The position numbers were made by a program, and so were the translations under genes. Below are positions 7,510 to 14,140 of a stretch of 14,140 nucleotides of DNA, one piece after another. Below the pieces are notes generated by a model. It saw nothing but the letters and a program-made list of their open reading frames with translations. It was not told the DNA's origin and made no database searches. Every line of letters begins with the position of its first letter. The stretch's first letter is position 1. The DNA is from JAWVZU01 sp033722075 (GTDB lineage: Bacteria > Pseudomonadota > Gammaproteobacteria > Xanthomonadales > SZUA-38): the NCBI GenBank assembly GCA_033722075.1, contig JAWVZU010000076.1:1-14140 (forward strand). The letters are read 5' to 3'.

Positions 7510-9390
7510 CTAGCTTTCCAGCTCGGCCCAGCGATCCACTGCGGCTTCCAATTCCTCGCTTGTTTCCGCGAATTCGGCCAGCGTGGCCTGGATCTTTTCC
7601 TGCTCACCCTGGTAGAAGTCGGGGCTACTGATCTCCGCCTGGAGAGCTTCCACGCGGGCCTCCAGCGCTTCGATCCGGTCCGGCAGGGCATCCAGCTCTC
7701 GCTGTTCCTTGTAGCTCAGGCGCTTACGCTGCGGTCTGGGCGACTCGGATTTTGGTGATGGCTTGCGAGGCGCCGATGGAGCAGGATTGTCCCGCGGCCG
7801 TTCCACTTCTGCGAGCTCGCGGCCCCGCGCCGCCCAGTCCTCGTATCCACCGACATATTCGTGCACCAGGCCATCTTTCTCGAAGACCAGGACGCTGGTG
7901 ACCACGTTGTCCAGGAACACCCGGTCATGGCTGACCAGCAGCAGCGTCCCCTCGTACTGTGCCAACCGGGCCTCGAGCACTTCCAGCGTCTCGATGTCCA
8001 GATCGTTTGTCGGCTCATCCATGACCAGGAGATTCGCCGGCCGGGCCAACAACTGGGCCAGGATCACGCGATTGCGCTCACCACCCGACAACGCCTTGAC
8101 CGGGGTTCGGGCCCGCTCCGGGCTGAACAGGAAGTCCTCCATGTAGCTGATGACGTGCTTCTCGCGCCCGTTCACGGTGACGAACTCCCGCCCCTGGCCA
8201 ACGTTCTCCGCGATTGTCTTTTCCGGCTCCAGGGAAGCGCGCAGCTGATCGAAGTAGGCGATTTCCAGGCGGGTCCCGAGCTTTACCGAACCCACTTTTG
8301 GCTGGAGGTCTCCAAGCAGAATGCGCAGGAGCGTACTCTTGCCGACACCGTTGTTGCCGACGATACCGACCCGATCGCCGCGCAGAATGGTCACCGAGAA
8401 ATCCCGCAGCAGCGGCCGATCGCCGAAGTCATGGCTGACCCCCTTTGCAACGATGACCTTGCGACCGGATTCCCCGGCCTGGCTGATTTGCACATTGGCA
8501 CTGCCGGCCCGCTCGAGTCGCCGGGCCCGCTCGCGGCGCATCTCCTCCAGGGCCCGAACCCGGCCTTCATTGCGGGTCCGCCGGGCCTTGATGCCCTGCC
8601 GTACCCAGGCCTCCTCGGCGGCGAGGCGCTTATCGAACAGTTCCTGGTGCCGGGCTTCATCGGCCAGCACCTGCTCCTTGTGCCGCAGGAAACTCCGGTA
8701 GCTGCCATCCCAACTGGTCAGCCGCCCGAGGTCCAGCTCGATGATCCTGTCCGCCACGCGCTCCATGAACGCGCGGTCATGGGTGATGAACAGGACCGCA
8801 CCCCGGAAGCCGAGGATCTCCTGTTCCAGCCACTCGATGGCCGCCAGGTCCAGGTGATTGGTCGGTTCGTCCAGCAGCAGAAGATCCGGATCGCTGACCA
8901 GCGCCGCCCCTAAAGCCACTCGCCGGCGCCAGCCGCCTGAGAGGGACCGCATGGGCTCGTCACCGGGCAACTCGAGACGGCTGATGACCTGCTCGACACG
9001 CACCTCCGGCTCCCATCCGCCGTGCGCCTCGATCTGGTGCTGCAGCGCGGCCAGTTCGGATGGGGCGGCACTGGCCTCGGCGCGCGTCTGGTACGTCTGA
9101 ATCAGCTCATGGAGATGCCCAAGGCCTTCGGCAACGGTTTCGCGAACGCTCTGTTCCGTAGCCGGCGCCAGTTCCTGCGCCAGGCGGGCCACTTCGAGCG
9201 TCGGCGCCCGCTCGATGCGGCCGGCATCCGGCTGTTGCTCGCCGGTGATCAGCTTGAGCAGGGACGACTTGCCGGCACCATTGCGTCCGATCAGACAGGC
9301 CCGCTCGCCCGCATTCATCACCAGGTCGGCTTCGCGCAACAATGGAACGTGCCCGAATTCCAGAGAAACCTTGTCGAAGCGCACGAGCAT
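7510..9390 (-). CDS. uup: ABC-F ATPase, Uup type
   Basis: A soluble 626-residue protein with two ABC ATPase domains and no membrane segments. Domain 1 (about 1-240): Walker A GRNGAGKS (35-42), signature LSGGW (150-154), Walker B LLLLDEPTNHLDL (170-182) and an FITHDR switch (201-206). A charged helical linker (about 240-305) corresponds to the ABC-F P-site tRNA interaction motif. Domain 2 (about 311-515): Walker A GNNGVGKS (345-352), LSGGE (434-438), DEPTNDLD (458-465). A basic, proline-rich tether (about 530-560) leads to a C-terminal coiled coil (about 560-626), the feature that marks Uup among ABC-F proteins. Known members act on ribosomes or in DNA and replication-associated processes; precise excision of transposons is affected in E. 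coli uup mutants. ATG at 9390 is followed in frame by a GTG two codons later; the ribosome site is weak. Confidence 0.93.
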   Translation of the reverse strand: MLVRFDKVSLEFGHVPLLREADLVMNAGERACLIGRNGAGKSSLLKLITGEQQPDAGRIERAPTLEVARLAQELAPATEQSVRETVAEGLGHLHELIQTYQTRAEASAAPSELAALQHQIEAHGGWEPEVRVEQVISRLELPGDEPMRSLSGGWRRRVALGAALVSDPDLLLLDEPTNHLDLAAIEWLEQEILGFRGAVLFITHDRAFMERVADRIIELDLGRLTSWDGSYRSFLRHKEQVLADEARHQELFDKRLAAEEAWVRQGIKARRTRNEGRVRALEEMRRERARRLERAGSANVQISQAGESGRKVIVAKGVSHDFGDRPLLRDFSVTILRGDRVGIVGNNGVGKSTLLRILLGDLQPKVGSVKLGTRLEIAYFDQLRASLEPEKTIAENVGQGREFVTVNGREKHVISYMEDFLFSPERARTPVKALSGGERNRVILAQLLARPANLLVMDEPTNDLDIETLEVLEARLAQYEGTLLLVSHDRVFLDNVVTSVLVFEKDGLVHEYVGGYEDWAARGRELAEVERPRDNPAPSAPRKPSPKSESPRPQRKRLSYKEQRELDALPDRIEALEARVEALQAEISSPDFYQGEQEKIQATLAEFAETSEELEAAVDRWAELES

Positions 9391-9598
9391 CCAGTTTGCC
9401 GTCCCCGTAGTGAGTCAAAGTCCGGAGCCAGCACAAGCTTGCTCCGCGCGTCATTTTATCGGGAATGGCGTCGTGCGGTTTTCGGAAAGATCTTCGCGGG
9501 TTGCTGCAGATATTCGCGTTGCCGCATCCGAAGACGCACTCCGCCATCCGTTTCGGAAAAAGCATCATGTCGATAGCCGACTTGGGTATGCTATTCGG
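9391..9598. other. Divergent spacer between uup and the lipoprotein gene
   Basis: 208 nt between divergent starts, expected to contain promoters for both directions. On the minus strand TAAAAT (9453-9458) is a possible -10 for uup, about 60 nt before its ATG, with no good -35. The motif TTTCGGAAA occurs at 9480-9488 and 9551-9559, and TTCGCG-TTGC-GCA occurs twice as an imperfect direct repeat near 9493-9526. No small gene is evident. Confidence 0.4.
9453..9458 (-). promoter_or_regulatory. Possible -10 box of uup
   Basis: Minus strand TAAAAT, one mismatch from TATAAT, in the divergent spacer. The region expected to hold the -35 does not match, so support is weak. Confidence 0.25.
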
Positions 9599-10252
9599 AT
9601 GAAAAGACTGCTGCTTCTTGCCCTGCTCGCCTGCCAGGGCTGCGTCGAGATCCGTGAACGGGATCAGGACTTATTCCAGCCCCGCTTCCTGGAGGACGAA
9701 CTGCCGGCGGGAGCACGTGTGCACATCCGGATCCCCGCCGGCGAGGTGGAGATCACCAACTCGTCCGACAGCGTCCTGAGTGCGTCGCTGACCATCCGCT
9801 GCGACGACTTGTCGGGCAGCTGCGCCGGCAACCTGAGCGACGTCGATTTTGTCTACGAGGACATTCCCGGCGGCGGGGGCGTCCGACTTTCCCTGTCGGA
9901 AGATCGTGCCCGGCGCTATCGGCAAAGCAGCGTCGAAGTGAAGATCGCCGTTCCGGAAGGCCGCCCGCTGACCATCGACCTGACCGCCGGCGACCTGGAC
10001 ATTGCGGTGAGCAATTGCCTCACCGCAGACGTGGAAGCGGGTGACGTCGACCTGTTGATGCCGCCGTCATCAGTGAAGAGCATTCATCTCGATGCGGGCG
10101 TGGGTGACGCAAGGCTCACGGCAGCCGGCTTCGACATTGCACCGCAACGCTCCATGCTTGTCGGCGCGGAAGTCCATTGGACTGAGGGCGGAGGATCGTG
10201 CGATATCAAGGTGGATCTGCAGGCGGGCGATATCCGCGCAGAGCTGCGCTGA
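9599..10252 (+). CDS. DUF4097-like beta-repeat lipoprotein
   Basis: A 217-residue envelope protein. The N-terminus MKRLLLLALLACQGC is a lipoprotein signal with a lipobox at LLAC (C12); C15 is an alternative lipidation site. The mature part shows repeated short beta-strand units built on an AGD/AGE pattern: PAGEVEIT, TAGDLDIA, EAGDVDLL, DAGVGDARL and QAGDIRAEL. This is the look of DUF4097/DUF2807-type beta-solenoid domains, common in bacterial envelope proteins and without a settled function. Four cysteines in the mature part (CDDLSGSC, NC, SC) may form disulfides. The frame is open far upstream (to 9215) over the divergent uup gene, but the signal peptide fixes the start at this ATG. No ribosome site is visible; a TATGCT box ends 7 nt upstream, so a leaderless transcript is possible. 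Confidence 0.8.
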   Translation: MKRLLLLALLACQGCVEIRERDQDLFQPRFLEDELPAGARVHIRIPAGEVEITNSSDSVLSASLTIRCDDLSGSCAGNLSDVDFVYEDIPGGGGVRLSLSEDRARRYRQSSVEVKIAVPEGRPLTIDLTAGDLDIAVSNCLTADVEAGDVDLLMPPSSVKSIHLDAGVGDARLTAAGFDIAPQRSMLVGAEVHWTEGGGSCDIKVDLQAGDIRAELR

Positions 10253-10282
10253 GCGTTTCCCGCCCGCGTACCGCAGCTCAGC
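10241..10282. terminator. Hairpin between converging genes, overlapping both stop codons
   Basis: GAGCTGCG (10241-10248) is the exact reverse complement of CGCAGCTC (10272-10279), and GCTGAGC (10248-10254) of GCTCAGC (10276-10282), so alternative stems can form. The lipoprotein ends at 10252 and the opposing broken gene at 10278, inside the structure. There is no T run, so intrinsic termination is uncertain; it may act as a shared 3' end for both strands. Confidence 0.35.
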
Positions 10283-10862
10283 GTCCCAGTTCCGATTCCA
10301 GCAGATCAATGATCCGGGCCTGCGCCTCGCGCAAATCGCTCAGGCCCCAAACCTATGCAGGGTCGGGCCGAGCCGCACCTGGCGGCAAAGAACGGGAATC
10401 AGCTGGTGGACGACGATCTCAGGAATCAGGATCTCGTCTTCCTGGGTGTCGTTGACCACCGCCAAGCGGCCAGGCTGCTGCGAAGGGCTGGATTGGCTAC
10501 GAGATCCAGATGGCCGGCGGACACGGCGGCTGCGAGGGTCGCATCGGTGGGCGAGTACGTCGGTGTGCTCACCGCGGCCACCAGCCATGCGCCCTGCACG
10601 GTCAACTCGTGATCGAGTTCGGTCGCTTCCAGCGCTTTGCGAAAGCGGTCAATGCCTCGAGAACTCTTTGGTTCCCCACCAGCCACTGTTCGGCATGCAC
10701 CTGGGTGGCCTGAAAATCGGTCAGCAGCGCATCAGCGCGATGTCGCTCGGCCCTTCCCTGCCACCACGCATCGATCGCGAAGGCCAGCAGGATCGACACG
10801 ACGATCGTGGTGCCTTCCGCCAGGATTCGCAGCCAGGGCAGCTTGGGTTTCGAATCGACCAC
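10278..10862 (-). pseudogene. Frameshifted gene for a small single-pass membrane protein
   Basis: Three minus-strand frames join into one protein. The first (GTG at 10862) begins MVDSKPKLPWLRILAEG and has one membrane helix, TTIVVSILLAFAIDAWW, followed by a charged coiled region. It should continue in a second frame (GAWLVAAVSTPTYSPTDATL...VANPALRSSLAAW), then a third (AVVNDTQEDEILIPEIVVHQL...VRLGPTLHRFG), then return to the first frame for LSDLREAQARIIDLLESELGR and stop at 10278. Shifts lie near 10630-10660, 10455-10475 and 10340-10350. Each equals loss of one base, so the third restores the original frame. N-termini of the EGxxIVxSILLAFAIDAWW kind are familiar from hypothetical proteins in proteobacteria; function is unknown. 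Either the gene is decaying or the assembly has local one-base errors. Confidence 0.75.
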
Positions 10863-10920
10863 TGGCGTTTCGACAAACAGAAAGCGCCATCATAAGTGCT
10901 TTGCAGGCATTTTTTACCGG

Positions 10921-10960
10921 GGGTTAACATCGACGACGAGATTTAACCCGCTCTTAACCC
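10921..10960. promoter_or_regulatory. Phased TTAACCC elements, likely regulator binding sites
   Basis: GGGTTAA lies at 10921-10927, TTAACCC at 10943-10949 and again at 10954-10960. The starts are 22 and 11 bp apart, i.e. two and one helical turns. The direct pair is 7 bp + 4 bp spacer + 7 bp, the layout of OmpR/PhoB-family boxes; read on the minus strand it is GGTTAA-N5-GGTTAA, one mismatch per half-site from the enterobacterial PhoP box. The elements lie upstream of the barrel-thioredoxin-kinase operon. The broken gene starts on the other side (10862). Confidence 0.4.
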
Positions 10961-10980
10961 TGTTCGCGTGCTGGCCAGCC

Positions 10981-10986
10981 TACACT
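10981..10986 (+). promoter_or_regulatory. Possible -10 box of the barrel-thioredoxin-kinase operon
   Basis: TACACT matches TATAAT at four of six positions. No -35 hexamer is found 16-18 nt upstream; the second TTAACCC repeat ends there instead, as at activator-dependent promoters. The implied leader is about 23 nt. Confidence 0.3.
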
Positions 10987-11015
10987 GCCGGCCCTACCCG
11001 CGACAGGCTGGAATC

Positions 11016-12083
11016 ATGAGCAAGTTTGGCAATACCCCGGGTCTGGCTGCGGCAGGTGCGCTTTGCGTGCTCCTGTTCAGCGCCGACGCCCAGGCGAATG
11101 GATGCATCATCGTACGCCCCAGTTCGGCGCTCACCCTCGATCTCGAGGACGTGCACACCCCACGTCAGGGGCGCTTCGAGCTCTCCATGGCCTATCGGTA
11201 CCTCTACTCGGATCGCCATTTCCGCGGACGGGAAGAGGAGTCGCATCGACAGGCAGAAGGCACCGACGTGCGCAACGAAGTGCATACGATCGACTACACG
11301 CTGACCTATCGACACAGCGACCGCTGGAGCTTCAGCGCGGCGTTGCCCTACGTGACGGCCAACCGCAGCTCGCTGTATGAGCACGACCGGGTCAGTCGGC
11401 ACGCCATGGAAGCGGACGGCATCGGTGATCTGCGCCTGATGGCCTACCGGAGCCTGGCGCTTGGGGAAAGCGAGCGCCCGCGTGGCGTAACGCTCGGTTT
11501 CGGCGTCAAGCTGCCGACCGGCAAGGATGACGTGACGGACATCGCCTACCGGCCCGACGGTCCGGAAGTCCGCAATGTCGACCAGTCGATCCAGCCGGGC
11601 GACGGCGGCTTCGGCTTCTTCGCAGAGGCGCAGGCCTATGCCCGCGTCTTCGACGATCACACCTTTGCCTTCTTCACCGGCTCCTACCTGGTCAACCCGC
11701 GCGACACGAACGGCGTCTCCACCCACCGGCGACGGGAAACCGAGGCGGTCATGTCGGTCGCCGACAGCTACCAGGCGCGGGCCGGCTTCAGTCGGATGCT
11801 CCAGTCGGTCGAGGGGCTGACCGTCGACGCCGGCTTGCGCATCGAGGGCGTCCCCGCCGACGACCTCGTCGGCGACAGCAACGGCTTCCGACGTCCCGGC
11901 TACGCCGTCTACTTCGAACCCGGCTTCAACTATCGCAAGGGCCCGCACCGCTTCAACCTCAACGTTCCGATCGCCATCGAGCGGAACCGGGTGAAAAGCA
12001 AAGCCGATCGTCTCACCGGCCGCCATGGCGACGCCGCCTTCGCCGACTACCTGGTGATGGCGAGCTATACGTTCGGGTGGTGA
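11016..12083 (+). CDS. Outer-membrane beta-barrel protein
   Basis: A 355-residue precursor. Residues 1-27 form a signal peptide with cleavage after SADAQA, before NGC. The mature protein alternates polar and hydrophobic residues in amphipathic strands (FELSMAYRYLYS, HTIDYTLTYRH, WSFSAALPYVTA, GVTLGFGVKLPTG, HTFAFFTGSYLV, YAVYFEPGFNYR, HRFNLNVPIAIE) and ends LVMASYTFGW, with the terminal aromatic residue recognised by the barrel-assembly machinery. The GIGDLRLMAYRSL...GFGVKLPTGKDD pattern resembles transporter-like barrels of the Phenol_MetA_deg kind, but I cannot place it firmly. ATG at 11016 is chosen because the signal peptide starts there; only a weak AGG/GGA ribosome site precedes it. Its stop overlaps the start of the thioredoxin gene, so it heads a translationally coupled operon. 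Whether it is a pore or a sensor partner is unknown. Confidence 0.75.
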   Translation: MSKFGNTPGLAAAGALCVLLFSADAQANGCIIVRPSSALTLDLEDVHTPRQGRFELSMAYRYLYSDRHFRGREEESHRQAEGTDVRNEVHTIDYTLTYRHSDRWSFSAALPYVTANRSSLYEHDRVSRHAMEADGIGDLRLMAYRSLALGESERPRGVTLGFGVKLPTGKDDVTDIAYRPDGPEVRNVDQSIQPGDGGFGFFAEAQAYARVFDDHTFAFFTGSYLVNPRDTNGVSTHRRRETEAVMSVADSYQARAGFSRMLQSVEGLTVDAGLRIEGVPADDLVGDSNGFRRPGYAVYFEPGFNYRKGPHRFNLNVPIAIERNRVKSKADRLTGRHGDAAFADYLVMASYTFGW

Positions 12084-12640
12084 GGTTGCCGGTGGCGGCA
12101 GTCGCCCTGCTGGTGGTTCTGCTGGCGGGAACGACCAGCGCGAGCGGGATGCCCGAACCGGGGGAACGCGCCCCCGAGTGGGTGCTCGACGACTTGCAGG
12201 GCAACCCGGTCGCCTTTCCGCAAGTTGGTCTTGGCAGAACCTCGGTTATCCTGTTCTGGGCCGGCTGGTGCCACTATTGCAAGGCGCTCATGCCCCGTCT
12301 GTCAGCGCTGCTGGACGATCCGGGTGCGCGCGAGATCTCGGCCTTTGCGATCCGCATCGCCGACGACGAACCGATCACGGGCGCATCGACCGGATTGACC
12401 ATCCTGGATCACGGTGACCCGGTCGCCTGGCGCTACGGTGTCGAAACGGTCCCCGCCCTCTTTATCGTCGACCGCTCGGGGCGGGTGGTCTATCGCCTCG
12501 ACTACCCACCGGCCGAGCACCCCTCGCAGCAGACGGGCGATCGTTCACACCAGGCGGGGCTCCTGGCTGAATGGTGGGAATCCCGACTTCGCGGGGTGCT
12601 TGATCTGCAACGTCCCCGGGTCCAAGCTGATCCCGGCTGA
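12080..12640 (+). CDS. Periplasmic TlpA/thioredoxin-like protein
   Basis: A 186-residue thioredoxin-fold protein exported by an N-terminal signal peptide (about residues 1-22, MRLPVAAVALLVVLLAG). After the PEPGERAPEWVLDDLQG start typical of TlpA/AhpC-type domains comes LFWAGWCHYCKALMP with the redox pair C64-H-Y-C67. The cis-proline is P125 in VETVPALFIVD, and VDRSGRVVYRL forms the last strands. Family members reduce or oxidise disulfides in exported proteins; CHYC does not by itself tell which direction. The GTG at 12080 overlaps the barrel stop codon (GTGA); another GTG at 12077 is possible. The kinase gene follows 17 nt after its stop. With a sensor kinase carrying a periplasmic CxxxC next door, a redox link between them is an attractive inference, not shown. 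Confidence 0.85.
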   Translation: MRLPVAAVALLVVLLAGTTSASGMPEPGERAPEWVLDDLQGNPVAFPQVGLGRTSVILFWAGWCHYCKALMPRLSALLDDPGAREISAFAIRIADDEPITGASTGLTILDHGDPVAWRYGVETVPALFIVDRSGRVVYRLDYPPAEHPSQQTGDRSHQAGLLAEWWESRLRGVLDLQRPRVQADPG

Positions 12641-12657
12641 CCCCCGGACCTCAGTGC

Positions 12658-14140
12658 TTGCTGGAACCAAGGACCAACACACTCCTCTCCCGCCACGGCG
12701 CCCTTGCCGGCGCCCTGTTGCTCGCTGCCCTGGTCGCGGCCTTCGCATGGCTCCAGTATCGATGGCTCGGCCAGCTACGTGCCGAGGAGGAAGCCCGCCG
12801 AAGAGTCATGTTGCGCGTCGCGGCGACGACTTTCCAGGACCGGATCTCCGGTGAATTGAGCCGGGTCGTGACCGGGGCTGCCGGCGACACCAGTGATCCG
12901 CTCGGCGCCCGCTTCAGGCTCGATGCCGGTGGCGACTGGCAGGCCCAGGCCGGTTCCGCCTGGCGTCCGGCCACCATGGCCGAAGTCCTTCAGGCGCTCG
13001 GCCGCCCGCTCGTCGACTGGATGAGCCGGGCCGACCGAACCACCGGGCTGTGGCTCTATCCGCCGGCAGTGGTGAACTGCGAGGCCACCTGCGAATCCGC
13101 ATTGCTGAACACCGCCTGGTTGGACCGGGTATTCGAGGAGGCCGCAGCCAACGTATTCGCGGAGTTTGCCGGGGAGCTCCGTTACTCGGTGACGGTCACC
13201 GATACGAGCGGCGCTCCGCAGCATGCACTGCATCCAGCAGACGTCGACCTCCGTCGCTTTGCGGTGACGGATGTGCGCCTGCCCCTGCTGGACTCCCTGC
13301 CCATCGCAGGCCCCGACGGTCGTCGCTGGCTGCTGCTGGTCAATCATGGCGGAACCTCCCTCGAAGCCGCCGTGGCCGCGTCACACCGGCGCAACCTCTT
13401 CGTCGGGATCGGCATGCTCGCCCTCCTGCTCCTGGCCGTCGCCCTGGTCTGGATCAACGCCCGGCGCCGGATACTCCTGGCGGAACGGCAGATGTTCTTC
13501 ATGGCCGGCATCTCCCATGAGCTGCGAACGCCCCTGGCAGTGATCGGCTCTGCGGCGGACAACCTCGCCGACGGCGCAGTGGCCGATCCCGAGCGAGCGC
13601 GAAAGTACGGCCAGCTGATCCGCAGCGAGACCCGACGCCTGGGCGGCATGATCGAGAATGTACTGCAGTTTTCCCGCTCGGCCGCAGGACCCGCCGAGAT
13701 GCAGGAAATCGATCCGGGGCAGATCGTCGCGGACGCCCTCGACGATTGCCGGGACGCCCTGGCGGAATTCGAACTGCGCCTGGATGTCCCGGACAACCTG
13801 CCCATGGTTCACGGCGATCCCCGGGCGCTGCGATCGGTGCTCGTGAACCTGGTCCAGAACGCGGCACGCTATGCGGAAGGCGAGCACTGGATCGAGATCG
13901 TCGCTAGAACCGTCCGGCTTCGACCTCGCGGCAAGGCGCTTCAGCTGACCGTGACCAATCCGGTGCAGCGGCGGCCGGACCCACACCCAGAGCGCCTGTT
14001 CGACCCCTTCTACCGTGGCCGCAACGCACAGCAGACGGGCATCGCCGGCACCGGCATCGGTCTGGCCGTGTCCCGCACTCTTGCGCGGCGCCATGGCGGT
14101 GGTCTCTCGATCGACGTGAGCGCCCGTGGCAAGGTGCGGC
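12658..14140 (+). CDS. Membrane sensor histidine kinase with atypical ATP site (3' end outside window)
   Basis: At least 494 residues, running off the window. TM1 (about 14-32) and TM2 (about 247-266) enclose a periplasmic domain of about 210 residues whose only cysteines are C141 and C145 (CEATC). The cytoplasmic part has an H-box ISHELRTPL with phosphoacceptor H287, an N-box NLVQNAARYA (397-406), an F-box FDPFYRG (448-454) and G2 GTGIGLAVSR (464-473). Between the N- and F-boxes the usual DxGxG (G1) is missing; the aligned stretch reads VTNPVQRRPDP (432-442). The start is uncertain: TTG at 12658 is the first common start codon after the in-frame stop at 12628 and keeps TM1, but it lacks a ribosome site. 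It is the third gene of the barrel-thioredoxin operon. A partner response regulator probably lies beyond 14140. Confidence 0.88.
   Translation, partial: MLEPRTNTLLSRHGALAGALLLAALVAAFAWLQYRWLGQLRAEEEARRRVMLRVAATTFQDRISGELSRVVTGAAGDTSDPLGARFRLDAGGDWQAQAGSAWRPATMAEVLQALGRPLVDWMSRADRTTGLWLYPPAVVNCEATCESALLNTAWLDRVFEEAAANVFAEFAGELRYSVTVTDTSGAPQHALHPADVDLRRFAVTDVRLPLLDSLPIAGPDGRRWLLLVNHGGTSLEAAVAASHRRNLFVGIGMLALLLLAVALVWINARRRILLAERQMFFMAGISHELRTPLAVIGSAADNLADGAVADPERARKYGQLIRSETRRLGGMIENVLQFSRSAAGPAEMQEIDPGQIVADALDDCRDALAEFELRLDVPDNLPMVHGDPRALRSVLVNLVQNAARYAEGEHWIEIVARTVRLRPRGKALQLTVTNPVQRRPDPHPERLFDPFYRGRNAQQTGIAGTGIGLAVSRTLARRHGGGLSIDVSARGKVR

Noticed and set aside
10092..10895. A 267-codon plus-strand frame across the broken gene.
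   Set aside because: The minus strand gives coherent protein-like segments across three frames, including a clear membrane helix, whereas the plus frame has none.
10971..10978. Perfect palindrome CTGGCCAG as an operator.
   Set aside because: An 8-bp GC-rich palindrome is expected by chance in such DNA and shows no second copy or phasing.

Overview
The window is GC-rich DNA from a Gram-negative bacterium. Evidence for the cell type: a lipoprotein, an outer-membrane beta-barrel ending in an aromatic residue, periplasmic proteins with signal peptides, many GTG/TTG starts and tight gene overlaps. A gammaproteobacterium, perhaps of the Xanthomonadales/Wenzhouxiangella kind, is my guess from overall style; nothing here proves it. 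I see no tRNA, rRNA, CRISPR array, insertion sequence or prophage gene.

Left part, all on the minus strand (1-9390). Read in the direction of transcription: an ABC-F ATPase of the Uup type (9390-7510); a GT-C-like polytopic membrane glycosyltransferase (7355-5811); a two-domain enzyme joining a protein-L-isoaspartate methyltransferase to an erythromycin-esterase-like domain (5297-3183); an APC-family amino-acid permease starting 10 nt later (3172-1817); then, after a 374-nt spacer, a small secreted protein (1442-873) overlapping by GTGA a secreted zinc metalloprotease with HExxHxxGxxH (876 to beyond position 1). Two spacers (1443-1816 and 5298-5810) carry copies of a roughly 54-nt imperfect repeat, and the first also holds a nested hairpin.

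Middle (9391-11015). A divergent spacer leads to a plus-strand DUF4097-like lipoprotein (9599-10252). Facing it is a decayed minus-strand gene (10278-10862) for a single-membrane-pass protein, whose reading frame is broken three times in the same direction.

Right part, plus strand (11016-14140). A compact operon encodes an outer-membrane beta-barrel, a periplasmic TlpA-like thioredoxin (WCHYC) overlapping it by GTGA, and a membrane sensor histidine kinase that runs off the window. The region upstream holds three TTAACCC/GGGTTAA elements phased at 11 and 22 bp, like sites for an OmpR/PhoB-type regulator. The kinase has only two cysteines in its periplasmic domain, spaced CxxxC, and lacks the usual G1 box. 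Together these suggest, as inference only, an envelope redox-sensing signalling system. This is the part of the window most worth testing as something new.
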